Below are positions 37,196 through 49,030 of a DNA stretch of 64,000 bases, in pieces. This DNA is from Alligator mississippiensis. Its lineage: Eukaryota; Chordata; Crocodylia; Alligatoridae. The position numbers were made by a program, and so were the translations under genes. The notes beneath the pieces were generated by a model that saw nothing but the letters and a program-made list of their open reading frames with translations, was not told the DNA's origin and ran no database searches. The stretch covers positions 38,914,001 through 38,978,000 of the forward strand of contig NC_081826.1 in NCBI RefSeq assembly GCF_030867095.1, given 5' to 3'. Positions within the stretch are counted from its first letter, which is position 1. Each line of letters begins with the position of its first letter.

Positions 37196-38194
37196 CTCTA
37201 GATCACTCTAGCAATTGTTAAGAAAGTTGTCCTGCCATTACCAATACCTGTTCTTTAGCTAAATCATCTGCAGGGCTGCTCTTTTACCACATCTCAGCAC
37301 CAAAGGTGCCTGATAATTGTTAAAGGAATAAAATGTTACACAGGGTAGGTCCAAGACCTCACCCTTTTGCCAAACCACACTTCTTTTCCATTATCTTCAA
37401 CCGTGGCCCTCTTATGTGATCCTGTAGAAGAATTTAGGGTTCTGTGCAGTTTGTGCAGAGTTTATTGGAACAGCTTAGGGAAAAAAGTCCTGTTAAAGAG
37501 CTGCAGCATTAGAAACTATTCTGGCCTGATTCCCAATTCATCTTTTTTACTGGTGGTCAAAACATGGAGTCCAGTTACACTCCATGAAACATCTACTTTT
37601 CTTGTTTAGCCTCATGGGATACAATGTATTGGAACTATTTTGAAATTTTCTTAGTTGATTTGTTTCAATCTGTAAGTATTTATCCTAGGTACCTTTTCTA
37701 TATACTGCACGTTTCTCACATCATACTTGGCATTTTTAATTAAAATCTTTTGTGTCCTTTGCTTAACATAGATGGTTTGTGGTTAAGGGCCCAGTCTTGC
37801 AAGTTTCTCCTTGCCTTCAACAGGATTTTTCACTAAGGATTTCAGAAGTGTGTCCTGCACATACTTATGATAATTCAAATATGCCTGTGATGAAGAGCTG
37901 AAATTCTTAGGTTTGAATTATGAATTAAGGCACAGACCCATACTAGCTCCATGACATGCAAGTGGAGTAGACCATTATACCCTTAAAAGGCAGGAAAATG
38001 CTTTGCCCCATGTAGGCAGCAGTGACCATCACCCTGCCTTCATCCTAATTTCTTTAGGGTTGCTAGTCTTTGAGAAGCTACTAGGTAGGAGCAGCATTAT
38101 AGTCCCTGTGCTGTGGGTTGGGTGGTTCAGCTGTAGAGAGCTTGTATTTTATAATCAAATTTTCAAATTAGGGTATGAACCCTAATGGAGCACT

Positions 38195-38390
38195 GAGAAC
38201 ATAGATCATATGAAGAACATAAATATTGATATATAGATCACATCCATCCATCTAGATCAGTACCCCATGGCAGACCTGCCACTGATTGTAATAACACTGT
38301 CTTCATCCAATCCTCTTTTGAACCTGGTTAAATTATTAACCTCTACAACATCTTTTGGCAATGAGTTCCACAAGGTCAGAGGTGTAGTAA
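38195..38390 (-). repeat. Old LINE 3' fragment (CR1/L3-like), minus strand
   Basis: TCATCCAATCCTCTTTTGAA, TAACCTCTACAACATCTTTT and GGCAATGAGTTCCACAAGGT are the reverse complement of an ancient LINE 3' region that encodes (G)LxxTRLNP-type and WNSLPxDVVE-type residues. It is strongly diverged. Confidence 0.55.
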
Positions 38391-41300
38391 GCTCATGGAG
38401 CACCCAGAGCAGGGTGGGGTTGGGGACAAGAGTATGTCAACCACTGTTAACTGGGTGGGGGGCCGGGGAGGCAGTGTGTAAAGGGAAAGGAAGGCTTGTG
38501 TACCCTAGGCTGCTGCTGCTGTTGTAGCAGCATCAGCTCCAATGGCAGCAGCACCATAGCCAGGCTTCCTGGGGATCCTGGTGCCCTATTCACTTCCCTC
38601 CGCAAGGTCCATACATATTGGGTATATGGCTGTACCCGCTTTGGGAAAGGCTTTTGGGAAGGAAGCACTATTCTGTTTGTCCCACTTGCTCCCCACACTT
38701 ACAGAATGGACACACCAAATTTCCCTTGTGCCAAATATTTTTCTCAGATGCTGGAGAGGATCGGGTACATATCTACTGGGCTTGTCAGAACATGTCTGAA
38801 TTTTCTAGGTATGAATAAGGGGTCCTGTTTGCATTTTAAAAGACTAATCATTCAAACTTTTTGCGTCTCTAATGCATAATTTTAAGTTAGATTTTATTCT
38901 ATTTTTCTACTGCTGAATGAAAGGATACTGTATTTTTTAAAGTATCCCCATTAAAATATTGATAAAGCTGTTGCTTATTCCATATGCTAATTATGAATTT
39001 GGTCAGACCAGTGTTCTGATGAATTGTGTGTATTTTTCATTTTAATTTTTCATTTCATGTAAAAAAAAAAAAAATGTGGAAATGCACCAAATAGATTTGT
39101 GCTTTTAGTTTGGGGTGTTTCTTTTTCCTCTAAAACTGTTACGAACATAATCCTTTTGTGCCATATGTGTTTGGAGTTCTTTTGTTGGCAAGAGCTTTAA
39201 AAAAAGGAATTATCTTCTCTTGAACAAAGTACAGTGATCTTGTCATTAGGAGGAAAGTTAAATGAAACAAACGACAGCAAGAAAACAAATTGAAAAACAC
39301 ATTGTCATACTTTGGGAACACACTAGCACGCAATAGCTTTTATAGTATGCAGTGTCTGTCAGTAAGTACAGTTCATTAAACAATCGGCTCGCTGATACTT
39401 TTCACTGTTAGCCAAGTTATTTTTTCCAATGATTTGGTAACCAACCGCTAAGACATAAGTTTTGTAAACCAAAGATCTTTATATAGCATTCATGTTTGAA
39501 CTAAGTAGATCATGAAATAAACCTGGCATATTTCTTGGGTAACTTAGAATTTTGTAGGTTGTGAAATACATGCAGTCTTAAAACAATTTATAAAATACAT
39601 TTGAGTAACTTGTTCTGTGTCCTATTTCAGTGTCACTGTCAATTAGGCTTCAAGTTTGAGGTACATGATCTAATACCTTTTTACTTAATTTTCTTCCATG
39701 TGTTTGTTTGAAAATTAGCCTTTTAGTATCTAATTAAAGTATTGACATTTTGGAGGATGCAAGCATAGTACTTTGTCATGGAGTGCATGGTATTCCCCCT
39801 TTGCTGATATGTACTCTGCATCTTTCAGCAGCTGAAGAGAAAAAAATATACCATCTTTTGTTAAGTGAGTTTCTCTGTAAAATGGGTACAAGAAAAAAAA
39901 TAACTCTCCCAAAGTATATGATTAATTAATAGCACATAACTACCTGCTAACTATAGACTCAGATGAATGCTTTTAAACTGACTGCTTTCAGGCTGATGAA
40001 ATAATTACCCAAGTTTGATTTAAAAGTTAATTAAGTGGGTGTGGATATGTTGGGTGGGGGCAGAGGCCAGTAATGGCATTTATGTTTAGTACTTCCATTC
40101 ACGTCACTCATATTTCAGGAGATACTTGGTTTCTGGCAGTAGTAGGCCCTAAGAAAGCTCTAACATATAAGGCCAACACAATGTAAACCGTCTGGTTCTT
40201 CCATTGCATATCCTGTGAGCCTAGTGCTGAAATATCAGATCCTATGCCTCTTTGTTGTCCCATGAAAAATACAAAAAGCAAAGCAAAATCACAAATACAA
40301 AGATCTGGTATTTGGGTTTGCTGAGATACTGGTATCTGCAGGTTTTTCTCTACCCATATACTCAAACTATGTTAAAAATGCTTTCCAGAGACATAACACT
40401 TGTTCACTCTGCACCCAAAACGCCCACTGAAGCCAATTATTCAATCTAATTTAACAAAGACCATGGCTTTGTTGGCTGTGCAATCACTGGTAACCATCAA
40501 CAAACTGATTCATCTACATCTAGGCCAAAAGTTACAAAATCTGTTTCTGAGTTCTTGTTTGTACCCCTTGTCATAAGATTACACTAAAATTAAAGCACAC
40601 AGTGCTTGAACTGACTTCAAAGGCTGAGCTTGCACTTCTATCTAGTTCAGCCTTTTTATTGGTTCATGTTTTCCATTTGGCTTTGACATCCTATTTTTTG
40701 CTGATGCCTTTCTAGAATTTCATTTACAAATATTACATCTCCGGTTGATGAGCCATGCTAATTAATACCGTGGTGGAGGCTATGGATTGTAGCAATCTCG
40801 TGCCTCCTGTTTGGAAAAAATGCTGCAGTTTTTCCACCCATACTCAGCTAGTACCATACTGAACGTGGCCAAATGTGTCTTAGGAAAATGCACTCTAAAT
40901 TCATTTAATCAAAATACATTTAACCAGACTTGTTTATACTGTTATCTATTGCCAGTTCTGCTAATCACGAAGCTCAAATATTTCAATGCAGTAGAAACAC
41001 GAGATGCACTATTTCCTAATTAGATTCTTTTCAAACAAAACAATAAAGTAAAAACAGGCCATTTTAAGATTATTTTTTAAGTTTATGCCAACAATAGTCT
41101 AGCTAAAAAAAACCCTGATTTTATGATTTTGAAAGTTTCACATAACTTTGCCTAAACTTTCAAACTCAGGGCTAGTCTGACACTGATTTTAGTTTTATTA
41201 GGAATTTTATTGATGCCAACTAGTATAGATCGCTGACTATGGGTGCTGCAAATCTTTTTATGTTATGATTATAAAGAAAAATAATTTTTATGTTGAGTAA

Positions 41301-42880
41301 AATTCTGAATATTTAATAGCATTACTGCAGGTGCATATAAAAATTCAGCAAAGCATATAACTCTAAGTTGATGGGTCTTCCACACATTGTATGTAAATCA
41401 TTCATAGAAATTGGGGTTTTTTGTTATTATTTATATTGTGATAACTACAAAGGGTCCTGGATCAGAGCCTCATTGTAATATGTGCCATATCATGCGTGCA
41501 TCATATATGGCCTATGCCCTGAGGAGCTCATATTCTAATAGTGCAAAGCAGTGCTGTGCAAGAGATACCCAAACAAAACTCAGAATTAGCTAGTGAAGGT
41601 ACCAAAAGAAGTCTACTTGTATTAGTGCAGGTCTTTGTCCAAGCTAAATGGTTCTGCTGAGAAACAGGGTATGTTAGTCCAATCAGAGCACTGTGCTAAT
41701 ATGGTTATACTAATTCTGAAACCTGAGCTAACTTGTTTAGAGACAACTCAGTACACTATTGCATTGTTCTGTTCTCAGTACAACTATTGCATTGTTGATA
41801 CACCCAAAATGACAAGCAACATACAGAGGCAAGGGAGGTGGATACAGTAAAATAAAAGCAACATCCCTGTACTACTTAATGTTTTAAAATAAAAAAAATA
41901 AAGACCTGTATTACACTACACTGTCCCTCAGCTTATACCTTTCAGTAGGTATGATGGAACATGTGTGTTCTTAGAAGTGATTTGAAGGGGAGACAGCAGT
42001 GCTTTCACTTCAGATCAAGAAGTGAGGGTGTATGTTTGTATTTATAACAGTTACAGTGCTGGGAAGCAAAGCAAGTTGTCCAAATGAAATTAGAAACTTT
42101 AAATGTGCTCGTATTGGTATACTATAACCATACCCCAGAGAGGATATTCTAATTGACTTGATATGTGGTGGATGGAGTAATCTATTGGAGAGAGCAGGGC
42201 TGAGAGACTGGAAACCTGGATTTTGTTTCTGACAGCAGGGTTGTCTTCTCAGAGTTAATCCTGGCCATATTTAGTATTGCTCCCAGAATCCCTTTGCAGC
42301 AAAAACTGCCAGACCTGAGCTTAGTTATTATTAACACGTGAGCTAGCTGACTAGTCTAGGTTTATAGGTTATAGCCTCAGTAAGATTTTTACTGTCTGGT
42401 GAAGTGCACACTTTTCAGTGAGGATAAAGGCTGAATCACTTGAATACAGATCTTGACTTCCCACAATCATCCCCCAGGCTTAGAAGCATAGAAACATTCT
42501 TCTACACTTCACTGAAAAGGACTCAGAGCAGCAGCAGCAGAAAAGACACCTAATGGAAAAGGGGTATAAATCTAAATAAATAAAAGCCTGTGGGAAATGC
42601 CTTCAGAAGTACTAGTGGTTCACACGAGCAAGGTCAGCAGTGGTAAAGCTCCCCACACCAGTGATTCCTTTGGTATGAGAGATCCATGGAGTGATGCTAC
42701 TGGAAATACCAAAATCAGACTTCCAAAATACTTTGGAATCCTATGTGCTGATGATAGGGGGACTGTTAGTTTATAATAAAAAGTTAATTTGTTTGTTAAA
42801 TGGTGAATAATATCCTTAGTGTCTCCCTTTCATATAGTAGGCTTTTGGCTTGTAGCTATGTTGGTCTAAGGACATAGGCA

Positions 42881-43031
42881 GGCAAGTTTCTTTGGGTAGA
42901 TGTGATATCTCAGAATAGCAGAGACTCCCTGTGCCTGAAGATGGGTGATTGTTCCTGAAAAGTTTGCCAAGAACTTTTTTCCAACTACTCAGCCTAATAA
43001 AAGATATCACATCTACTCAAAGAAGCTTGCC
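42881..43031. mobile_element. Short inverted-repeat element with 30-bp arms
   Basis: The left arm 42881-42910 (GGCAAGTTTCTTTGGGTAGA...) and the right arm 43002-43031 (AGATATCACATCTACTCAAA...) match at 28 of 30 positions when inverted. The repeat extends outward on the left with TGTAGCTATGTTGGTCTAAG, seen at many reptile loci. Central part AGCAGAGACTCCCTGTGCCT is not palindromic. Confidence 0.7.
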
Positions 43032-43228
43032 TCCCTTGCTCTCTGTGGTGCCTAAGACTTTCAGACATCATATAAAACACATGGCACTTTTCTTCTTCAA
43101 GAAGAAGATTACAGCTACAGAGGTGTTATGATTTAAATTTCCCCAGTCCAAACAGTGCCAAAGGTAGATTTTTAACTATATCCCAAAGCCAGGAGCAGAG
43201 TTCCTGTGGCTCAAACACAATCTTAACT

Positions 43229-43629
43229 GGGCACGTCTACACAAGACATTTACTGTGCAGTTGACTAATAATTAACTGTGCAGTAAGTGTTTCAGCATCT
43301 ATACATCGGCCCTTAATAAATTCTACAGCAGCATGTGTAGATATTGCCCCAGCTGGCTGGGGCATGAGGGTGCTTCACTGTGGGGGTTGCCTGCTGGCCA
43401 GCACCACACAGAGCACCCTTGTGCCCCATCCAGCTCTGCCGCAGCACACTGAGCCCAATCCAAGTAGCTCTTGGCTGGCCCCCAGGCCCCCTGCCAGCCA
43501 GGACTGCTATTACCCAGGTCAATGTGCTACAATTTGGGCACACGTGTAAACCGCATCTAGGAGCTTCCCAGGAGCAATAAAGTGGAGTGCTATGATCAGC
43601 CGGCATTAATGGCATGTGTAGACGCACTC
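43229..43629. mobile_element. TIR element with GTCTACAC ends, about 400 bp
   Basis: The left end GGGCACGTCTACACAAGACA and the inverted right end GAGTGCGTCTACACATGCCA are terminal inverted repeats. The inner region holds CATGTGTAGATATTGCC as another partial copy. The family resembles the element at 7098-7510. Confidence 0.7.
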
Positions 43630-44046
43630 ACAGAGTGATTTTATGCTAGTAAATTTATTTCTTGTTCAGTCCATTGTGGCTTGATTCTCTCTACAGCTGA
43701 TTGCTGTGTGAATTATCAGTTTCTTTTTTTTCTTTTTTGGTTCAATGCCCTAAATTAAAAAAAAAAAAAAGAGGAGGGAAGAATGGGTAGAGTTCAACCT
43801 TAAACAAGATTTCTTAGGGTTTTTTTTCCCCTAGTGTATCACCAAAAAGCCGCCCCCCCCCCCCCGAAAACAAAACATTTTGGAACCAAACAAAGGGTTT
43901 TGTTTGACTGCAATAAAACGTTTCCTTTTGGTTTTGAGTATTTGAAACCACATTTTTTAACAAAAGCACAGGGGATTTGGAAATGGAGGCTTAGACTCAC
44001 TAGAAAATTTAGACACCATTCACAAAACAGAGGAAGAGGTTGGAAG

Positions 44047-44620
44047 AAGGGTGTACCTCTTTGTTCCTTTGTGATTAGGGTACTCACCTAGAAAGTGAAG
44101 AACCTGGGTTCAAATCGTTCTGCCTGATTAAGAGCAATAACTTAAAAAACAGTTTCCTATATCTCCGAGACTGCTTTCACCAATGGACAATATGGTATTC
44201 TGGGGTAGATTTTGTTTGCTGAAATTGTTTCACTTTGTTCAATGAAGTACATATTTGTAGGATATAAGAGCTTGGCTGGTGTTATATCACAGTAGTTAGG
44301 GCACTCCCTTAGAAAAAGGAGGCATAAGTTCAAATCTACATTTTGCTTTAGTCAGAACAGGAAGTGAGATCTGGCTGTTTTCCATACAATTGGTGAGCGC
44401 CCTATCTGTTAGGCTATATTCAGTCACTTTCCTGCAACATGGGAGGTTGAGAAAGTTCTTCCCCAGCATATCCTAAGTTGTACTCTACTCACTGATAGGG
44501 GAGCCCACTTCAAATCCCTCCTGTAAGGCAGGCAGAACCTGATTTTCTACCTCTTTCATGAGGCTCCTAACCAGTGGGCTAGGTGTTAAGTGGTGTGAAG
44601 AGAGAATCGCTGCCTTCTCT
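44047..44620. repeat. Cluster of GGTTCAAATC / GGGCACTC repeat blocks
   Basis: The block 'gattagggtactcacctag' with 'aacctgggttcaaatcg' recurs at 44283-44335 (TAGTTAGGGCACTCCCTTAG, AAGTTCAAATCTAC) and in the opposite orientation near 44500-44590 (CCACTTCAAATCCCTCC, GGCTCCTAACCAGTGGGCTA). A second cluster lies at 47790-48265. The GGTTCAAATCC piece looks like a Pol III B box, so the family may be tRNA-related, but I cannot name it. Confidence 0.5.
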
Positions 44621-44735
44621 TTGTTTATTTTTGCAAATGGTGTAAATCTCCTTGTAAATATAGTTTGAAAATTGATGCATTTCATTTTGAACATGCTGAA
44701 ATGAACCATTTTGACATTTCCTTTATATATCCATC

Positions 44736-44737
<2 letters not shown>

Positions 44738-44767
<30 letters not shown>
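44738..44767 (+). repeat. TG microsatellite
   Basis: About fifteen TG units are followed by a short G run. Confidence 0.95.
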
Positions 44768-44796
44768 GGGGGGGGGCAAAGTATGACCACAATACA

Positions 44797-45225
44797 TTCT
44801 ATATAAGGGCTTAGTCCGTCTGTCTGTATGTCTGTCCGTAATGCTCTTGGAGGACTCTGATTGGTTGTCTCAGCAGCCAATCACAATGTTTACTGAAACA
44901 ACCAATCAGAGTGCTCTGCACAGACCGACACAGAGCCCGGCAGCAGGGATGGAGCAGGATGGTGGAGCATTGCCATGATGGAGGGGACTGAGCAGGAGGG
45001 GTGAAGCCAGTGCTGCTGCCCACCCCCTCCACCTGGCCCTGCTCCTTGGAGGCAGCAGCAGCACAAAGTCCTGGCGGAGGGAGACGGAGGAGATGGTGGG
45101 GCAAGCTTCTCCCCCTCACCCCCTGCTCTTGGGAGATGCCGGTGGCAGCGCATGCGAGGTGGTAGGTGGCAGCACCCCACCCCTGCCCCACTCCATCATT
45201 CTTGATGGGCAGTTCAGTAGTTTGT
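44797..45225 (+). mobile_element. Helitron-like element (tentative)
   Basis: TCTATATAAGGGCTTAGTCC followed by GTCTGTCTGTATGTCTGTCC resembles the 5' end of vertebrate Helitrons (TC, AT-rich TATATAA, then a GTCTGTC run). Near 45190-45222 a hairpin CCATCATTCTTGATGG is followed about 12 bases later by CAGTAG, roughly where a Helitron 3' end would fall, though the CTRR end is not exact. The middle holds an inverted pair of CCAAT motifs (GATTGGTTGTC and AACAACCAATC). Confidence 0.3.
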
Positions 45226-45633
45226 AAATAGTTTTGACTGGTCTAAAGATGAATTTTCCTCATCTTCATTTTTCACCAATGAATCACCAAAAAAGTTTTG
45301 CCCAGTTAATCATCAAAGTGAAAAGTTAAATACCTCTTGGCTCTCACCTTGCTTCTTGAGACTTAGTGTGTCATACTAGTTATTGGTCTTGTTTTATATT
45401 GTGTTGAAAAACTCATGAGCTCCCAATTTTAGTAATGACAGGCAGAGTTGGACTGACTTGTGGTAGGAATATGGTATTGTGATGTATTTAAATCCAGCAA
45501 AAATTCGCCTCTTCCTATCTTGTACTTCAGAACTAGCAAGGAAGGTTTGTGATGGAAAGTTTTGTTTTGTTTTTTTTAAACAAAAATCGCAGGAACAAGA
45601 AACTTCAAAATACACTTGTTATCAGGCTGCAAA

Positions 45634-46644
45634 AGTAACTCGGGTGGTGCTCCAAGAGGTACCCCCTCTCCAATTGAAGGGATCAAAGCACGTGCACAAG
45701 CGCTGTGGGAGGTGTAGGGACTCTCCTCCCCCTATAGAGCAGAGCAAGACCACCACTGAGGACTTAACCATTTACTTTTTAATGAGAGAACAGGACTGGG
45801 AACATAACAGGCATCAACCAGGGGGTATAGGGGACACTACAATGCCTTGAGGGGGCAGGATTCAACAAAGGTTAGACACTTACTATCATTGACAAAGACA
45901 GGGTTAACAAAATATAAAACACAAACAGCAAAACAAACAATACTGGTTGGTGAAATATAAGAGGCACAAAATGTCAAATAACAAGGAATAGAGGACCTAG
46001 GTACCTGGAGGGGGAGAAAGCACAGTGGCCCCTTTCCACTGCAGCAAGAATTCCTCCCTGTTACTTTACTTACCGAGCTAGGGCTTGAACTCAGGGCTCC
46101 CACATGACAGGCAGAAACTCCACCACACAGCCACTAGTACTGATGTTGTGCCAAATTAGGGGTCTTGACCTTCCAGGATCCCCGGCCGAGTCTCTCCTGC
46201 TACCTGCAGCCTCTCCTAGGGGATCCTGGAGCCCAGTGGGGAGCTTCTCCTGCCAGTTGCATGCCGTGCTGTTGAGGGTCCAACTGCTGCCTGCAGGTCC
46301 TACTCCTTCAGGTGCTTCTGGGGCAACTGCTCCTGCCTTGCTGGCCCAGCTCTTTGAAGCTCCTTCCTTGTAGTCCTCACTGGTCTCCCCTGAGTCAGCT
46401 GCACTGCCCCTTTTATCCCCCTCCAGGTGACCCAAGGGGCCAATCAGGGGACACAGAGAGTGAGTTTGTGGGGCCTGATTGGTGAGTAAAGGGAATCCCA
46501 AGTCCTCCAATCATCTTTTACCCCTTCAAAACCCCTGGGCCAAATCATTACCAGATTGGTGAGGAAAGGGAATCCCGAGTCCTCCAATCATCTTTAGCCC
46601 TTTCAAAACCCCTGGGCTAAGTCACTGCCAGCTAGCCCGTCACA
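45634..46644 (-). mobile_element. Solo LTR of an endogenous retrovirus, copy A
   Basis: This is about 1.0 kb of fossil LTR, read on the minus strand. It shares its full structure with the copy at 54226-55312: a U3 with a roughly 85-bp direct duplication, a TATA-type GGATAAAAGG (around 46407-46420), an ATTAAA polyadenylation-type signal and a U5 of GC-rich sequence. No gag, pol or env remains beside it, so it is a solo LTR. Family: vertebrate ERV, class not certain. Confidence 0.8.
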
Positions 46645-46806
46645 CAAGAACCATGTGCAAGACTTTTATGCTTGAACAAACTTCACATACTAAGGGCTAG
46701 ATGCAGTAAATGACTGGCACCTAAAATGTTAGGTGCTTCAGTGACAAACTTCTAAGTATCAAGCTGCTTGAACAGAATCTAAAACTCTGTGTTGGGCCTG
46801 TAACTT

Positions 46807-47465
46807 TCATAGAAAATTAGGGTTGGAAGGGACCTCAAGAGTTATGTAGTCCAACTCATTGCTCAAAGCAAGACCATCCCCAACTAGATCATCCCAGCCA
46901 AAGCTTTGTCTAGCCAGGTTTTGAAAACCACCAAGGATGGAGATTCCACCACCTCTCTGGGTAACCTGTCCCAGGGTTTTACTGCGCTTCCAGTGAGAAA
47001 ATTCTTCTTAATATCTAACCTAAACTTCCCTTGCTGCAACTTAAGACCATTGCTCCTTATTTTGTTATCTGCTATTACTGAGAACAGTCTTGCTCCATCC
47101 TCTTTTGAACTCCCCTTCAGGTAGTTGAAGGCTGCCATCAAATCCCCTCCCAGTCTTCTCCTGTAGACTAAATAAGCCCAGTTCCCTCAGCCTCTCCTCA
47201 GAAGTCATGTCCCTCAGTCCCCTCACCATTTTTGTTGCTTGCTACTGGACTCTCTCTAATTTGTCCACATCCTTTCTATAGTGCGGGGCCCCAAAACTGA
47301 ACACAGTACTCCAGATGTGGCCTCACAAATGCTGAATAGAGGGGAATAATCACTTCCCCTGACCTGGTGGCAACACACCTACTAATGCAGTCCAGCATGC
47401 CATTAGCCTTCTTGGCAACAAGGGCACACTACTGGCTCATATTCAGCTTATTGTCAATTGTATCC
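46807..47465 (-). mobile_element. CR1 LINE 3' part, minus strand, about 660 bp
   Basis: The reverse complement encodes the CR1 C terminus ([19 protein letters not shown], then FRLDIKKNFLTGSAVKPWD and [14 protein letters not shown]). The end near 46807 (CATAGAAAATTAGGGTTGGA) is the 3' terminus. It is close in subfamily to the copy at 21755-22713. Confidence 0.92.
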
Positions 47466-47789
47466 CTGCCCCCGTCCCATTCTTATACAGTAGTGGGTGG
47501 GGGAGGGGACATAGATGACTTAGAAAGTAACCCGAAACATTCAGCAGTTAGGTGGTAGGGAGCCACCTCAGGCCAGCACACAAAGCATGCAGCCACTCAG
47601 GGCTAGCCAACAGAAAACTGTGGCTGGGGGGGTCTATCTTTAATCCTGCCTCGCTCTGGACACAGTCCCTTCCATCCATTTGGGCTCAACAGATCATAAC
47701 CCTCTGGTAGGGGGTAGGACCCTACAACCTTTTCTTCAAAGAATGGGGCATGACTCACTCTTTTTTAAAACACAAGGGGGCTGGTACCA

Positions 47790-48265
47790 AAATATCTTGC
47801 CTATTAGAGAACTCACCTAGAATGTAGGAAACCCAAATTCAATTCCTATCTCAAACTGAGGGAATTCATGCCCACATCTCCCAGAAGAGTGCCCTAACCA
47901 CCAGGCTTTTATAAATGGAATACTCTATAAGCTTTCTGTTGAAACTGTGCCATTGTTGTACATTAATTGGTGATTGGATAAAATACAGAAACAGTCCTGG
48001 GAACAGGAGTGAAACCAGGATTACCCCTCTCACATGAACATCCTACCAAGTAGGCTCCAAATTAAGGCTTTCTTGTGCATCTTCTCTCCTTCTCTCTCCT
48101 CCCCCCCCTTCCCTCAATGAATCTTGAATTATTTTCTGCTCAATATCAATATCCTGGAATAGGAATAGTTGAGAGTGTTTCCATCTGCCCCTCTTTCCAT
48201 CCCTCTCAATTTGCCAGTAGCCTGGTGGTTTAGGCACTCTCCTGGATTTAAATCTCTAGCCAGGG
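47790..48265. repeat. Second cluster of the same repeat blocks
   Basis: TATTAGAGAACTCACCTAGA followed by AACCCAAATTCAATTCCTAT is in + sense; AGAGTGCCCTAACCACCAGG is its complement; GGTGGTTTAGGCACTCTCCT followed by TTTAAATCTCTAGCC is + again. The alternating sense suggests arms of one palindromic element rather than separate insertions. Confidence 0.5.
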
Positions 48266-48734
48266 AAGGAAAATTAATGTAGGTCTCCCACTATTGGATG
48301 TGGGCTGTAATCCCTAGGTAATAGAAAGGGGTGACAAAAAGTCCTTTGTCGGGGTGCTCAATCCTGTCCACATGCGTTAAGCATTCTCTCAGCATGCCTA
48401 CTGGGATCAAGCTCTTCAGGGAATTTAGAGGTACACTTAGTTTCTGCATCCTGATTTTGGTTAAGATCAGTGTAAGCACTGAGCTGCTCAGCCCTGTCAA
48501 AAATGAGGTAGTTCTGGGCAAGTCCAGAGATGATGCTTCAGGTGCCTGGGAAACTTTTAAGTCAACTTTGTTGCCTATGGAGTTTAGGTGCCTCCAGGGC
48601 CAAGCAGCAACTCAGCTTGGGTCTCAGGATCAGAATTTAAACATATGTGTCTAAGCTTTAGCTAAGTCTTACTTTGGAAACAAGTTCTTAAGACTTAACA
48701 CTGAATCTTCAGCTCTGCTTACATTGCAGTGAAA

Positions 48735-49030
48735 CATCAGCATCCTTATAGGCTCGGCAGTGCTATGTTGGCTAGCACTATGCAAGAAAGAGACTTGGGG
48801 GTCATCATTGACCACAAGATGAACATGAGCCTGTAGTGTGATGCTGCGGCTAGTAAAGCGACCAAAATGCTGGCTTGCATCCATAGATGCTTCTCAAGCA
48901 AATCCCGGGACATCATTCTCCCCTTGTACTCGGCCTTAGTGAGGCCGCAGCTGGAGTACTGCGTCCAGTTTTGGGCTCCACAATTCAAAAAGGATGTGGA
49001 GAAGCTTGAGAGAGTCCAGAGAAGAGCCAC
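48735..49030 (+). mobile_element. Older CR1, left part (split by a younger CR1)
   Basis: It encodes ERDLGVIIDHKMNMSL-type residues, then [39 protein letters not shown] and VEKLERVQRRAT. It breaks off at GAAGAGCCAC (49021-49030) and resumes after the younger insertion at 50455. Confidence 0.9.
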
